NCBI GenBank assembly: GCA_009918675.1
Contig: RGDM01000022.1
Coordinates: forward strand, 1-46,744
Direction of reading: 5' to 3'
Source: a bacterium
Lineage (GTDB): Bacteria > Bdellovibrionota_B > Oligoflexia > Silvanigrellales > Silvanigrellaceae
DNA: 46,744 nt
Shown here piece by piece: positions 34,608-43,357 of this stretch (the stretch's first letter is position 1; each line of letters opens with the position of its first letter). The translations under genes and the position numbers were made by a program. Below the pieces are notes generated by a model that did no database searches, had not been told where the DNA came from, and saw nothing but the letters and a program-made list of their open reading frames with translations.

Positions 34608-35879
34608 ATGCAAAACCCTCGGCTCAGAGGAGGACTTATTCAATATGGCCTCTCAGTGGGCAGTGGTCTTGCCAATTTCGTCGGCCTCAAAATTCTTCAA
34701 CACATTTCTCCTAGCGCCGAGATCTACTCCCGGCTATCGCTGCTTCTACTGTCGTTCACAACCTTTCAATTGCTTGCCGACCTCGGAACACAAATTGAAT
34801 TTTTGCGCATCTACAAAAAAAACTCGAGTGAAAAGCGCTCGCAGTCCATCGAAGTTCTTCTCAAGAGCCGCCTCACTTTAGGCCTAGGAGCAACGCTTAT
34901 TGCAGCAATTTATGCTGCATTTGCCGGTTTCACCGTGCCCATGGCAATCGCTTTCATTATTTATCAAGGTGCGTTCATTCCGTTCGCAGTTGTTAGCACG
35001 GCAGATTCCATTCTTCTTGCCGAAGAACAATTTGCCAAAGCTATTTTGTCTCGTATCTCAAGGCTTTTTGCGCTTGGGGCCTTCCTTGCTACGGCTGTGC
35101 TTTTGTCGTGTCAACCGATGTGGATGATTGCCTTGTCATCAACCCTAACCTTCGCACTTGTCGGAATGATCACCTGGATTGTTTCCTTAAAGCCGCGCCT
35201 CGACAAAAACTTTGCAAGCCAATTCCTGCGCATTGCGGCCTGGGCTCAACAAAGCCATGAAATGCGCGCGTTTGCCCGGGGCAGTGCCCTGGCAGCAATG
35301 ATCATCCTTTTTCAATTTGCGCAGGGTTTTCTGGGTCAATCTTATCTCGTTCGAAGAATTGGCGAAGAGAACTTGAGTGATTTAAACACCGCCCTTGCCC
35401 TTGCAACACCTGCAGTTCTCGCCTTGCAAACGCTCACTCAATTGCTGATGCCCAGCGTTGCAGGTTGGCCAAATCTTTCTCTTGCCACAGTGCGCAACAG
35501 TTTTATAGTCTTTTGTGCGCGCGCCACAGCCGTTCTAGTGCTGATGTCGGCGGGTTTGTGGACGGCCAACAAATTAGGATGGGTTGTTTGGTTTTTCCCC
35601 AAGAGCACCGCACACGTTGTGCCACTGAGTCTTCTGTATCTTGTTGCTCATTGGTTGTTGAATCTGGCTGCACCCACTTTGGTTTTGGCCCAGTACAAGA
35701 AAAAGGCGACTGGTTTATTAAACGCTCTGCTTGCGGCAACAGCTCTGAGCTTTCTTGTGCAATGGATTCTTACTGATTCTCTGCGCGAATCTGCTTTCCT
35801 GATTGGCCTAATCGCGATGGGCTTAGTTTTATTTGTGAGCAGCTATTTTGTTGCAGGACTCTCTGAAAAGCAAAGTTGA
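34608..35879 (+). CDS. MOP-superfamily lipid/polysaccharide flippase (Wzx-like)
   Basis: This integral membrane protein of about 423 residues has 12 predicted helices, many polar residues inside helices and MOP-type features: a first helix LIQYGLSVGSGLANFVGL, then SRLSLLLLSFTTFQLLADLG and later LYLVAHWLLNLAAPTLVLAQ. Such proteins flip lipid-linked sugars or related lipids across the inner membrane. ATG 34608 is chosen; GTG 34596 with AGAGGA 7 nt upstream is equally possible. It ends 3 nt from the convergent FAD oxidoreductase gene. No glycosyltransferase cluster is adjacent, so substrate is open. Confidence 0.78.
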   Translation: MQNPRLRGGLIQYGLSVGSGLANFVGLKILQHISPSAEIYSRLSLLLLSFTTFQLLADLGTQIEFLRIYKKNSSEKRSQSIEVLLKSRLTLGLGATLIAAIYAAFAGFTVPMAIAFIIYQGAFIPFAVVSTADSILLAEEQFAKAILSRISRLFALGAFLATAVLLSCQPMWMIALSSTLTFALVGMITWIVSLKPRLDKNFASQFLRIAAWAQQSHEMRAFARGSALAAMIILFQFAQGFLGQSYLVRRIGEENLSDLNTALALATPAVLALQTLTQLLMPSVAGWPNLSLATVRNSFIVFCARATAVLVLMSAGLWTANKLGWVVWFFPKSTAHVVPLSLLYLVAHWLLNLAAPTLVLAQYKKKATGLLNALLAATALSFLVQWILTDSLRESAFLIGLIAMGLVLFVSSYFVAGLSEKQS

Positions 35880-35882
35880 ATT

Positions 35883-37193
35883 TCACTTCCGTTGATTCAA
35901 CTTACTTTTGAGCACCTCACGAGCCACTTTTTCTCCCAGTTCAAGCGCATAATTGGTGCCACGATCCCAGGGATAAACGTGGGCCATGCTCGCATGAAAA
36001 AGCCTGGGCACTCCATGAACATGAATTGAGGGAACAAACCGCGACGCATTCAAACCCATGATAGGCTGCGCATATTCTTCGCGAAAAATCTTGCTGCGAA
36101 TCAGGCTTTCTTCGCTGAATTTTGGGTTAATCAAGCGACCACTTAGCAAGGCTAAGTCAACAAGCTGCTGATCAGTTTGTTTCCACTCCTCGCTGTGCGT
36201 GGGAACATACTTGGCAAAATAAACGAGATGTTCATTGTCGTATTGGCGCGCATCAACAAAGTTGGTGTGCTCAATAGCAGCAAGAAAAGGTTGACCGGGA
36301 GGTTCACGCCGCAAGCTGTACCAGTAGTGCTCACCAAGTCGCTGACTGAGTGCAAGAATCACAACCTGAACACCCAGAGACGGTTGCCCGAGAGCGCTGC
36401 GCACGTGCTCGGGAGCGTGTCTGCCAACCAACTGCGCAAATGCCAACGGAGACGCTGCAACAACAACGGCGTCGTGTTCTTGGATTCCATGGTTCAACGC
36501 TGCAACTGTCCAGCAATCACGCGTCCGATCAACAGTGATTTTTTTTGCATCCTTAAAAATTCGCACCCCTGCGCTTTCGAGATGCGCTTCTGCACATTTT
36601 ACGAACGCATCGAATCCACCTTGGTAGGTCCCCAATTCTGCTGTTCGGCAGCGCAAACGAGCCCACAACCAAGCCATATTGACGTCGCTTGCATTGCGCT
36701 CTCCAAACTTACCCACCAACAATGGCTTCCAAATTTTTTCAAAACCCTCAGCACCCATAAATTGCTGACACCAGTCCTCAGCGCTCACTTGCTCCAGCTT
36801 GCGCCAATTCCAATAAACCTTGAGAAAAGCGAGAGCAGCGCCCATGCGGAGTTTGTTGAAGAAATTGAGTTCAGGAAATTTGAGCAGAGCTGCCGCAGAA
36901 TCGAGTGGAACAAATTCATTTGATTCCGTTTGAATCACAGTTGAAGGACGCGAAAACAACATTCCTTCCTGTGCATTCCAAATTTTCGCAAACTTAAACA
37001 CATGTGAGTCGGATTTGAACCAGTGGTGGTAGTAAGTCTCGAGGGTAGATTGCCAGGTGAGTTCTTGAAAGCCTGCAGCCAGCCCACCAAGCTTGTCGTT
37101 TTTTTCATAGAGAACGACATCCGCTCCGCCCTTTGCAAGAAGAGTTGCGCAGGCTAGACCAGTAAAGCCACCACCAATCACTGCAACCTGCAT
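35883..37193 (-). CDS. FAD-dependent amine-oxidase/HemY-like oxidoreductase
   Basis: This 436-residue flavoprotein has the dinucleotide-binding motif VAVIGGGFTGLACATLLA followed by YEKNDKLGGLAAGF, as in the amine oxidase / protoporphyrinogen oxidase / phytoene desaturase superfamily. TYQGGFDAFVKCAEAHLESAGV is the conserved strand around the second FAD-binding segment, and the C-terminal GLNASRFVPSIHVHGVPRLF is unusual for the motif that closes over FAD. It is the kind of oxidoreductase often found near polyprenol or glycan genes; the adjacent flippase fits this but is on the other strand. The substrate cannot be read from sequence. Confidence 0.85.
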   Translation of the reverse strand: MQVAVIGGGFTGLACATLLAKGGADVVLYEKNDKLGGLAAGFQELTWQSTLETYYHHWFKSDSHVFKFAKIWNAQEGMLFSRPSTVIQTESNEFVPLDSAAALLKFPELNFFNKLRMGAALAFLKVYWNWRKLEQVSAEDWCQQFMGAEGFEKIWKPLLVGKFGERNASDVNMAWLWARLRCRTAELGTYQGGFDAFVKCAEAHLESAGVRIFKDAKKITVDRTRDCWTVAALNHGIQEHDAVVVAASPLAFAQLVGRHAPEHVRSALGQPSLGVQVVILALSQRLGEHYWYSLRREPPGQPFLAAIEHTNFVDARQYDNEHLVYFAKYVPTHSEEWKQTDQQLVDLALLSGRLINPKFSEESLIRSKIFREEYAQPIMGLNASRFVPSIHVHGVPRLFHASMAHVYPWDRGTNYALELGEKVAREVLKSKLNQRK

Positions 37194-37612
37194 GTCAGCA
37201 CCCCAAACTCACTTAATGTGAATTTAGTTTACCAATTTCTTCACAACGTGCATGCGCCCATTCGTCGACTGTTAGATGGAAGTCTCACCAGCATGTTGTA
37301 GGATGGCTTCCCTGACCACGTAGCGGCGTGCATCGCAATGCTTTGACGGTCTTGAGATTCAACAGATTGAATAGATTCAATTGAGTGACTCCCGGACTTC
37401 GTGGCGCTCTTCCCAAACGCTCAGCAACTGCAGACCGTCTTATCCATAGAATTTTTGCCATTAATCTGTGACATGGCTTGTCAAGCACGGTTTGAAGACA
37501 CCAAACCCTTCCAAATTTGCAACCAACGAAGATAATCAGCGTCCGGTTTGGGTGGTATTGATCAGCCAAATTTTCGAAACCGCTTGGAATTTTGAGCAGG
37601 GAGTTCAGAACC
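37194..37612. other. 419-nt intergenic region with one inverted repeat
   Basis: It separates the FAD oxidoreductase start from the 179-residue gene start. I see no convincing gene or RNA. The main structure is a 16-bp inverted repeat, ATTGAAT-AG-ATTCAAT at 37366-37381, next to a further partial copy (TTGAGATTCAAC). A 109-codon minus-strand frame here has poor amino-acid composition and no ribosome site. Promoters for both flanking genes presumably lie within it. Confidence 0.6.
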
Positions 37613-38152
37613 ATGAACGATTATAGAGCGGCGGTCCGCGCCCTGCAGATTCTCGAAAGGGCACGCTTGGATGATGCCTTGGGCACCCGCTGGGCCTTGC
37701 TCCATGCCGCCGGGCTCAACATTCTGAGGCAGCAACACCCTCGGCTCATTGGCGAAGATCTCATTCAGGACAATATCAATTGGTCAGCGGTTTTGGACAT
37801 CTCTGCCAAAGGGCTTTGCAAGATTCCACAAATCGCGCTTCATGCCGACACCTGGGCTTTCGAAGCCGCTCGCGAGCGCTCGACCTTCGACGCATTCTCG
37901 AGTTGGTATGGTTTTTTAGGCACGCCCGAGCATCTCGCACTCGATGAATATATTCGCAGCGGAGAGCTGCAGATCCGCACGCCGCGAAATGTATTTATGT
38001 GTTCTTATCAACTTCATTGCGAGCTGATGGACTGCGAAACTGCAGCTGCTTTTAATGCAACATTACGCGCTGCAGGATGCTCTTTTAAACCAATTTCGCA
38101 GCAATTTTTCCTTGCATTGTTGGGCGAACTAGAAAACCGCAGTGCGGCATAA
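37613..38152 (+). CDS. Conserved-looking 179-residue protein of unknown function
   Basis: This soluble protein, mostly helical, begins DYRAAVRALQILERARLDD and has no signal peptide, membrane segment or motif I recognise. Its gene has a good ribosome site (GGGAG, 9 nt before ATG 37613), normal codon use and its own terminator, which overlaps the stop region, so it is a real single-gene unit. Three Cys in YQLHCELMDCETAAAFN and nearby could bind metal, but this is only a possibility. Confidence 0.6.
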   Translation: MNDYRAAVRALQILERARLDDALGTRWALLHAAGLNILRQQHPRLIGEDLIQDNINWSAVLDISAKGLCKIPQIALHADTWAFEAARERSTFDAFSSWYGFLGTPEHLALDEYIRSGELQIRTPRNVFMCSYQLHCELMDCETAAAFNATLRAAGCSFKPISQQFFLALLGELENRSAA

Positions 38153-38176
38153 ATCGCCGGACTGCGGTTTTTTTTT
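38135..38176 (+). terminator. Rho-independent terminator after the 179-residue gene
   Basis: AACCGCAGT (38135-38143) pairs perfectly with ACTGCGGTT (38161-38169), extended inward by GCGGC/CGCC pairing, and is followed by nine T residues to 38176. The hairpin includes the stop codon of the gene. It also faces the end of pckG (stop at 38191) and has four T residues on that side, so it may act both ways. Confidence 0.88.
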
Positions 38177-38190
38177 GAAAATCAGCTGAA

Positions 38191-40059
38191 TCAGGTTTCT
38201 TCGACATAGCGTTCTGTCAGCATTTCCCACTTTTCCGGCGAACGCCACAGTCCCGAAAGCAGAAGTTCGCGCATATTTCCGAATTCGCGCGGCAAACGAT
38301 CATAAAGCTTGTGGAAGAATTCTTCGTGGCCAAGTATTTCCTGTTTCCACTCTTCAGTGTCGATGGTCATTATTGAGTTGAACTGCTTGGCGGTGAAATC
38401 GAGCCCACGCCAATCAAGATCAGAATACTGCGGCATCCACCCCAAAGGACTCTCAACCGACGAAGCACGTCCGTTCACGCGCTCAATGACCCATTTAATG
38501 ACCCGCATATTTTCACTGAATCCTGGCCACGAGAACTTCCCGTGCTCGTCTTTGCGGAACCAGTTGACGCAGAAGATGCGCGGCGGATTGGAAAGACTGC
38601 GTCCTATTTGCAACCAGTGATTGAAATACTCGCCCATGTGATACCCGCAAAACGGAAGCATTGCGAATGGGTCGCGACGCACTTCTCCCACTTTACCCGT
38701 TGCTGCAGCGGTTGTTTCAGAGCCAATAGTTGCTGCTAAGTAAACACCAAAGTTCCAGTTGAAAGACTGCAGGACCAGTGGAAGAGTTGTAGCCCGACGC
38801 CCACCAAAAACGATTGCACTGATGGGCACACCCGCCGGATTCTCCCAATCTTCATCAATCACTGGGCACTGACTTGCTGGGGCCGTGAAGCGCGAATTCG
38901 GATGAGCCGCCTTACGACCATAATCCGGAGTCCAGGGTTGTCCTTGCCAGTCGGTGAGTTGCGCGGGTGGAGTGTCGGTCATGCCTTCCCACCAAACATC
39001 TCCTTCTGGCGTCAGGGCAACGTTGGTAAAAATTGTATTGGCGTGAATGGTCTGCATGGCGTTCGGGTTTGTTTTCATCGACGTTCCGGAGGCAACTCCA
39101 AAAAAACCAGCCTCAGGATTGATTGCATAAAGTCGGCCATCTTCTCCTGGGTGCAACCAAGCAATGTCGTCACCAAGTGTGGTGACTTTCCAACCTGCGA
39201 ATTCCTTCGGCGGAATCAACATCGCCAGATTTGTTTTTCCGCAGGCACTCGGAAAGGCGGCAGAGATGTATGTTTTTTCACCGGTGGGTGATTCAACCCG
39301 GAGAATAAGCATGTGCTCGGCAAGCCAGCCCTGATCACGGCCAAGAACAGAAGCAATACGCAATGCAAAACACTTCTTACCCAACAGCGCATTGCCACCA
39401 TAGCCACTTCCGAAAGACCATATTGCGCGCTCTTCAGGATAGTGGACGATATATTTTTCATCTTTGTTGCAGGGCCATGCAACGTCTTTTTGCCCTGACG
39501 CAAGAGGCGCACCCACACTGTGCACGCATTTTACAAATTCACCCGCCTGAGCAAGCACCTTCCAAACCGCTCGACCCATGCGCGTCATGGTGCGCATACT
39601 CACTGCAACATAAGGCGAATCTGAAAGTTCAATTCCAATCTTGCTCAGTGGCGAACCCACCGGCCCCATGCTGAAGGGAATCACATAAAGTGTGCGACCT
39701 TTCATGCATCCCTTGAAGATTCCAGCAAGGGTTTTCTTCATCTTTTCAGGCTCAACCCAATTGTTTGTTGGGCCTGCATCGGTTTTCCGGCGGCTGCAGA
39801 TAAATGTGCGATCCTCGACACGCGCCACATCGCTCGGATCAGACCATGCAAGAAAACTCTTGGGACGCAGTTTCTGATTCAGAGGCTTGAGAGTGCCAAG
39901 GGCAACCAATTTTGCACAAAGAGCATCGTATTCTTCTTGGCTCCCATCACAAAAATGAACGTTGTCAGGCTCACAAAGTTCAACGACACTCTGAATCCAA
40001 TTCTTTGCCTCGTTGTGCAATATCTCAGCAGGAAATGTGAATGTTGATTTATTGGCCAT
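38191..40059 (-). CDS. pckG: Phosphoenolpyruvate carboxykinase (GTP)
   Basis: This 622-residue cytosolic enzyme converts oxaloacetate and GTP to phosphoenolpyruvate, CO2 and GDP (gluconeogenesis). Motifs of the GTP class are present: substrate loop SMGPVGSP, P-loop [13 protein letters not shown] with its reactive Cys, metal/substrate [20 protein letters not shown], and [14 protein letters not shown] 40059 has GGAG 6 nt upstream and is preferred over an in-frame start 60 nt earlier. It follows the SIS-isomerase gene by 79 nt on the same strand. Confidence 0.96.
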   Translation of the reverse strand: MANKSTFTFPAEILHNEAKNWIQSVVELCEPDNVHFCDGSQEEYDALCAKLVALGTLKPLNQKLRPKSFLAWSDPSDVARVEDRTFICSRRKTDAGPTNNWVEPEKMKKTLAGIFKGCMKGRTLYVIPFSMGPVGSPLSKIGIELSDSPYVAVSMRTMTRMGRAVWKVLAQAGEFVKCVHSVGAPLASGQKDVAWPCNKDEKYIVHYPEERAIWSFGSGYGGNALLGKKCFALRIASVLGRDQGWLAEHMLILRVESPTGEKTYISAAFPSACGKTNLAMLIPPKEFAGWKVTTLGDDIAWLHPGEDGRLYAINPEAGFFGVASGTSMKTNPNAMQTIHANTIFTNVALTPEGDVWWEGMTDTPPAQLTDWQGQPWTPDYGRKAAHPNSRFTAPASQCPVIDEDWENPAGVPISAIVFGGRRATTLPLVLQSFNWNFGVYLAATIGSETTAAATGKVGEVRRDPFAMLPFCGYHMGEYFNHWLQIGRSLSNPPRIFCVNWFRKDEHGKFSWPGFSENMRVIKWVIERVNGRASSVESPLGWMPQYSDLDWRGLDFTAKQFNSIMTIDTEEWKQEILGHEEFFHKLYDRLPREFGNMRELLLSGLWRSPEKWEMLTERYVEET

Positions 40060-40138
40060 GTTCTTCTCCGTCTGGTTCAGCTTCAACTCTGACAACGATC
40101 CGCTATAAGCACGAGACAAAGAATTCTTTACAGCAAGC

Positions 40139-41203
40139 TTATGTTTCAGTCACCTTTTTAAGTGACGGGGGCGCATCTGGACTTCGGCCCATCCGACCAC
40201 ACAAAACCAGGCACGTCATTTGCATGAGTGTTATAACCGCAAATGCATCAGACCAATCTTGCCCTGTATTTGGCAGTTGTAACGTTTCAAACAAAGCACC
40301 CATACCGCGCTCTTCAAGCACGGATGAAAGCACGATAGATGGATTGTCTGCAGATGCATTGCCGCGCATCACATATCGCACAGGAACATCGCGCTCGGCC
40401 AAACTCATGAGCAATCGTTGCTCGAGTTCGTTATCGCCAGAGGAAAAGAGCACGACCCGATCATCATGCGAAACGCAGCCCAATGGACCATGAAAAAACT
40501 CGGCTGTTGAATATGCAAAAGCCGCAAGGCCTGTGGTTTCCTGAAGCTTAAGTGCGGCATCATGAACTGCACCTAACAAATGACCACGCCCCAACAAAAC
40601 AACCGTCCGAGCGCCCGACAAAAATTCGGCAAGAACGGTACTTGCCGGACTCACGATGGTCTTTTCAATGCTTGAGGCGATTGCACTGGAACGTTCTTGA
40701 ATTGGAAACCCTGCCAGCGCTGCCGAGACTGCCATCTGTGAAAGAAAACTTTTGGTTGCTGGAACCGCTTTCTCTAAACCGCAATTAAGAAGAAAAAGCT
40801 CGTGCGCAACAGCACCTAAGCGGCAACTCGCATCCGGCGCCGCGGTGACGCCAACAACGAACGCGCCATGCGCTTTCAACCACGAACATGCTTTAACAAC
40901 ATCGGTGCTTTGCCCAGACGCGGAGAATGCCAAAACTGCGCAATCCGAATAATCACCCGTTTTGTTGTTTTCTTGCGCTAGCCACAAGCGAAAGTCCATA
41001 GGTTGACGGCCGGAGTTTGTGCCCCACAAATAGGTAAAATACAGTGCCGCATTGCCCGAGCTCCCTCGCCCAACAAGCACCAACTGTCTTCGCGCAAGAA
41101 GCTTTTCCCGAAGCTCAGCAGCGCGGTTTTTCCATGCCTGCGATTGCCTGCGCATCAGCGTCGGTTGCTCTGCAATTTCTGCCTGCATGTGAGTCTGACT
41201 CAT
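40139..41203 (-). CDS. Double-SIS-domain sugar-phosphate isomerase/deaminase-like protein
   Basis: This 354-residue protein has two SIS domains, like the isomerase half of glucosamine-6-phosphate synthase and AgaS. The first starts at [16 protein letters not shown] and [11 protein letters not shown]; the second at [25 protein letters not shown] and [11 protein letters not shown]. No glutaminase domain is present, so it is a ketose/aldose aminosugar-phosphate isomerase or deaminase, or a sugar-phosphate-binding regulator. The PIG-L deacetylase gene is 34 nt upstream on the same strand, and deacetylation followed by isomerisation of an N-acetyl-hexosamine is a natural pair. Confidence 0.86.
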   Translation of the reverse strand: MSQTHMQAEIAEQPTLMRRQSQAWKNRAAELREKLLARRQLVLVGRGSSGNAALYFTYLWGTNSGRQPMDFRLWLAQENNKTGDYSDCAVLAFSASGQSTDVVKACSWLKAHGAFVVGVTAAPDASCRLGAVAHELFLLNCGLEKAVPATKSFLSQMAVSAALAGFPIQERSSAIASSIEKTIVSPASTVLAEFLSGARTVVLLGRGHLLGAVHDAALKLQETTGLAAFAYSTAEFFHGPLGCVSHDDRVVLFSSGDNELEQRLLMSLAERDVPVRYVMRGNASADNPSIVLSSVLEERGMGALFETLQLPNTGQDWSDAFAVITLMQMTCLVLCGRMGRSPDAPPSLKKVTET

Positions 41204-41237
41204 GTCTGCACTCGCCTTTTTGAATTAAAAAACTATT

Positions 41238-42047
41238 TTAAACTTTCCGAACCCGCCAAAACTTTTCAAGCGTCTTTTCATTACGTGCATTTTTCAACAG
41301 CAATGGTTTAACGTTTTGATGACTTCCGAAAATGGAATCAATTTGAGTCTCGTAATGGGCAATGAGTTTTATTTTTTCATCAACATCGCACGCCTGCTCG
41401 AAACATTGCACTCCGACAACTCCCAACCGGGCCAACGCCTTATCAATTGAGTCAGCAACACCCACATGTGCACCTTGGTCCACCACATAGGGAAAATCTT
41501 CGTAAAGCAAAATGTGGTCGCAGCGACTCACACAATTCAAGACAGCCTGGGTGGAGATAATGTGGTCGACGTGATGCCCTATTCCTGCAGGGGCAAGATA
41601 AAGCGTTGGGCGTTCGTCAGCCGCTGGCAGGTATTTTTGCAAGCCTGTGCAAATCTTTTCTCTTTGCGAATCATCCTCTTGGCGCGGCATGTTCCAAAGA
41701 GAGTTCAAAGACGGATAGAGAAGCTCATCGCGGCCAGGAACTTTTCGGTAAATTGCGTCGAGCAAATTCATTTGCACCAGCGCACATCCCAGCGCTTGCA
41801 TCGCTCGCACTTCTTCGCTGCGTCGTGTTGAAGGTAAGGCAATTCCGTGCGGAGGATTCTTTTCATCTGCCCCTTCAGGATCAGCGGTGCATATGGTGAC
41901 CGTAACACAGGGCATCGACTGCAAAAGAAGATTCAACAATCCGCCGCAACTCAGAATAGCATCGTCCATGTGTGGAGAAACAACCACAACACGCGCAAAT
42001 TCGGCGGGAACCCAAGGTAACGATAAATTTGGATTCAGCGCGGTCAC
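41238..42047 (-). CDS. PIG-L/LmbE-family N-deacetylase
   Basis: This 269-residue zinc-dependent deacetylase of the GlcNAc-PI de-N-acetylase family has the first metal motif VSPHMDDAIL (His26, Asp28, Asp29; more often HPDD) and the C-terminal GIGHHVDHI. The start at GTG 42047 is chosen because AAGGAG sits 6 nt upstream; an in-frame ATG at 42125 has no ribosome site and would add a basic extension. It is likely to act on an N-acetylated aminosugar conjugate (bacillithiol/mycothiol-like or glycan), and is first in the run PIG-L, SIS, pckG. Confidence 0.9.
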   Translation of the reverse strand: MTALNPNLSLPWVPAEFARVVVVSPHMDDAILSCGGLLNLLLQSMPCVTVTICTADPEGADEKNPPHGIALPSTRRSEEVRAMQALGCALVQMNLLDAIYRKVPGRDELLYPSLNSLWNMPRQEDDSQREKICTGLQKYLPAADERPTLYLAPAGIGHHVDHIISTQAVLNCVSRCDHILLYEDFPYVVDQGAHVGVADSIDKALARLGVVGVQCFEQACDVDEKIKLIAHYETQIDSIFGSHQNVKPLLLKNARNEKTLEKFWRVRKV

Positions 42048-42218
42048 AGAAAACTCCTTTTTTATTCGCGAGAGCGATGAAATTGTAACGAGCCTTTGCC
42101 GCCTTGCCAACCGTAGCAGCTTCATCAACGTCCAATAATGACCGCCATTATTCTGAATTTTCTATTCCCGAAATTGAGACTTCCCCGGCAACCAAGCTTT
42201 AGACAGTGCTCAAACACA

Positions 42219-42332
42219 CTATATTGCGCGACTTTGCCCTTTCTTTTGGCGAAGAGCCAGCGCAGACCAGGCAACCGTCATGACCCCACTGCTGAGGGCA
42301 AGCATCACAGTTGAAGTCAATGTTGGATTCAT
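42219..42332 (-). CDS. Putative 37-residue small membrane protein
   Basis: This is a short frame beginning MNPTLTSTVMLALSSG, with one membrane helix (about residues 5-27) and a basic tail ending KKGQSRAI. GAGG lies 6 nt before the ATG at 42332. The gap from 42048 to 42459 otherwise holds nothing I can identify. Too short to assign; supported only by ribosome site and hydrophobic pattern. Confidence 0.4.
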   Translation of the reverse strand: MNPTLTSTVMLALSSGVMTVAWSALALRQKKGQSRAI

Positions 42333-42459
42333 GTCAGCCTCGGCGAGATTTAATACGTGTCACAAAAGATTCATTCACCTCACAGGTATTCACACAATGA
42401 TTTGAAAAAAACTGCGACTGTGAAAGTATCGGATGACTCGCGCAGGAGGAAGTCCAAAA

Positions 42460-43275
42460 ATGGAATCTCGCTACAAACGCATCGTCTTTCTAACAGGAGC
42501 TGGAATCTCTTCTGAGAGCGGCGTGCGGACATTTCGAGATTCACAAGGACTTTGGGAAGAACACAAGGTTGAGGAAGTTGCCAGCCCGCAGGGTTTTAAA
42601 CGTGATCCAGTTTTGGTTTGGAAATTTTATTCGATGCGCCGCATTCAAGCCAACGAAGTTCACCCCAACAAAGCACATATCGCTCTGGCAGATGCATTAC
42701 ACAATCTCGAGCAAAGCGGCTGTCGCACGCTGCTAATCACGCAGAATGTAGACACCCTTCACGAACGTGCATTTGGTGCACTTCCCAGCAAGAACTTTAT
42801 TGACATCCACGGAACACTGTCACGCTCAAAATGTACCAAATGCCAAAAAGTGTTCTCGGATCGTTGGTGTTACTTTGATGGGAAATCCCAGCCCGTGCAA
42901 AATCACGCCGATAATCTTTGGTCGCATCCCGGCTTGCAATGTTTGCTCTCAATGCCTAGGCGCAATGCTCAAGGAATTCCTCTTTCTCCGTGTTGCTCAG
43001 ATCTGCTCCGCCCAGATATTGTCTGGTTTGGTGAAAAACCTCACGGAGTTGAACATGCCATCGAGCAGCTCACCACCTGTGATCTTTTTGTTTCCATTGG
43101 CACCAGTGGAAACGTGTATCCGGCCGCCGGGTTTGCTACGGTTGCCCGTAAGGCGGGTGCCCACACAGCCAGCATCAACTTGGAACCTACCGAAAATTCA
43201 AGTGCCTTTCACGAGCGTATCCAGGGTGTGGCAAGTGAAAAGGTTCCGGAGTTCCTGAAAAAAATCTGGCAATAA
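42460..43275 (+). CDS. cobB: Sir2-family NAD-dependent protein deacylase (CobB-like)
   Basis: This 271-residue sirtuin has NAD-binding GAGISSESGVRTFRD, TQNVDTLHE, catalytic His in IDIHGTLSR and GTSGNVYPAA. The residues Tyr and Arg in FYSMRRIQ correspond to those by which CobB and SIRT5 recognise succinyl/malonyl-lysine, so desuccinylase activity is likely. The zinc site is odd: CTKC is normal, but the second pair reads PCCSDLLRP, that is CC instead of CxxC. AGGAGGA precedes ATG 42460 by 9 nt. The ABC-F gene follows after 82 nt. Confidence 0.9.
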   Translation: MESRYKRIVFLTGAGISSESGVRTFRDSQGLWEEHKVEEVASPQGFKRDPVLVWKFYSMRRIQANEVHPNKAHIALADALHNLEQSGCRTLLITQNVDTLHERAFGALPSKNFIDIHGTLSRSKCTKCQKVFSDRWCYFDGKSQPVQNHADNLWSHPGLQCLLSMPRRNAQGIPLSPCCSDLLRPDIVWFGEKPHGVEHAIEQLTTCDLFVSIGTSGNVYPAAGFATVARKAGAHTASINLEPTENSSAFHERIQGVASEKVPEFLKKIWQ

Positions 43276-43357
43276 ATGAGAATTGTTGACCTCACCGGAA
43301 AAAAACTCAATAACCCAGAATCGGGACCCGTCCGCTTTTTTCTGGGAGATATTGGCC

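Noticed and set aside
37285..37614. 109-codon minus-strand frame in the intergenic gap
   Set aside because: No ribosome site, odd composition, and it overlaps the start of the 179-residue gene.
40139..40165. GTCACTT/AAGGTGAC hairpin at the SIS gene end as terminator
   Set aside because: The stem is short, lies inside the coding end and has no T-tract.
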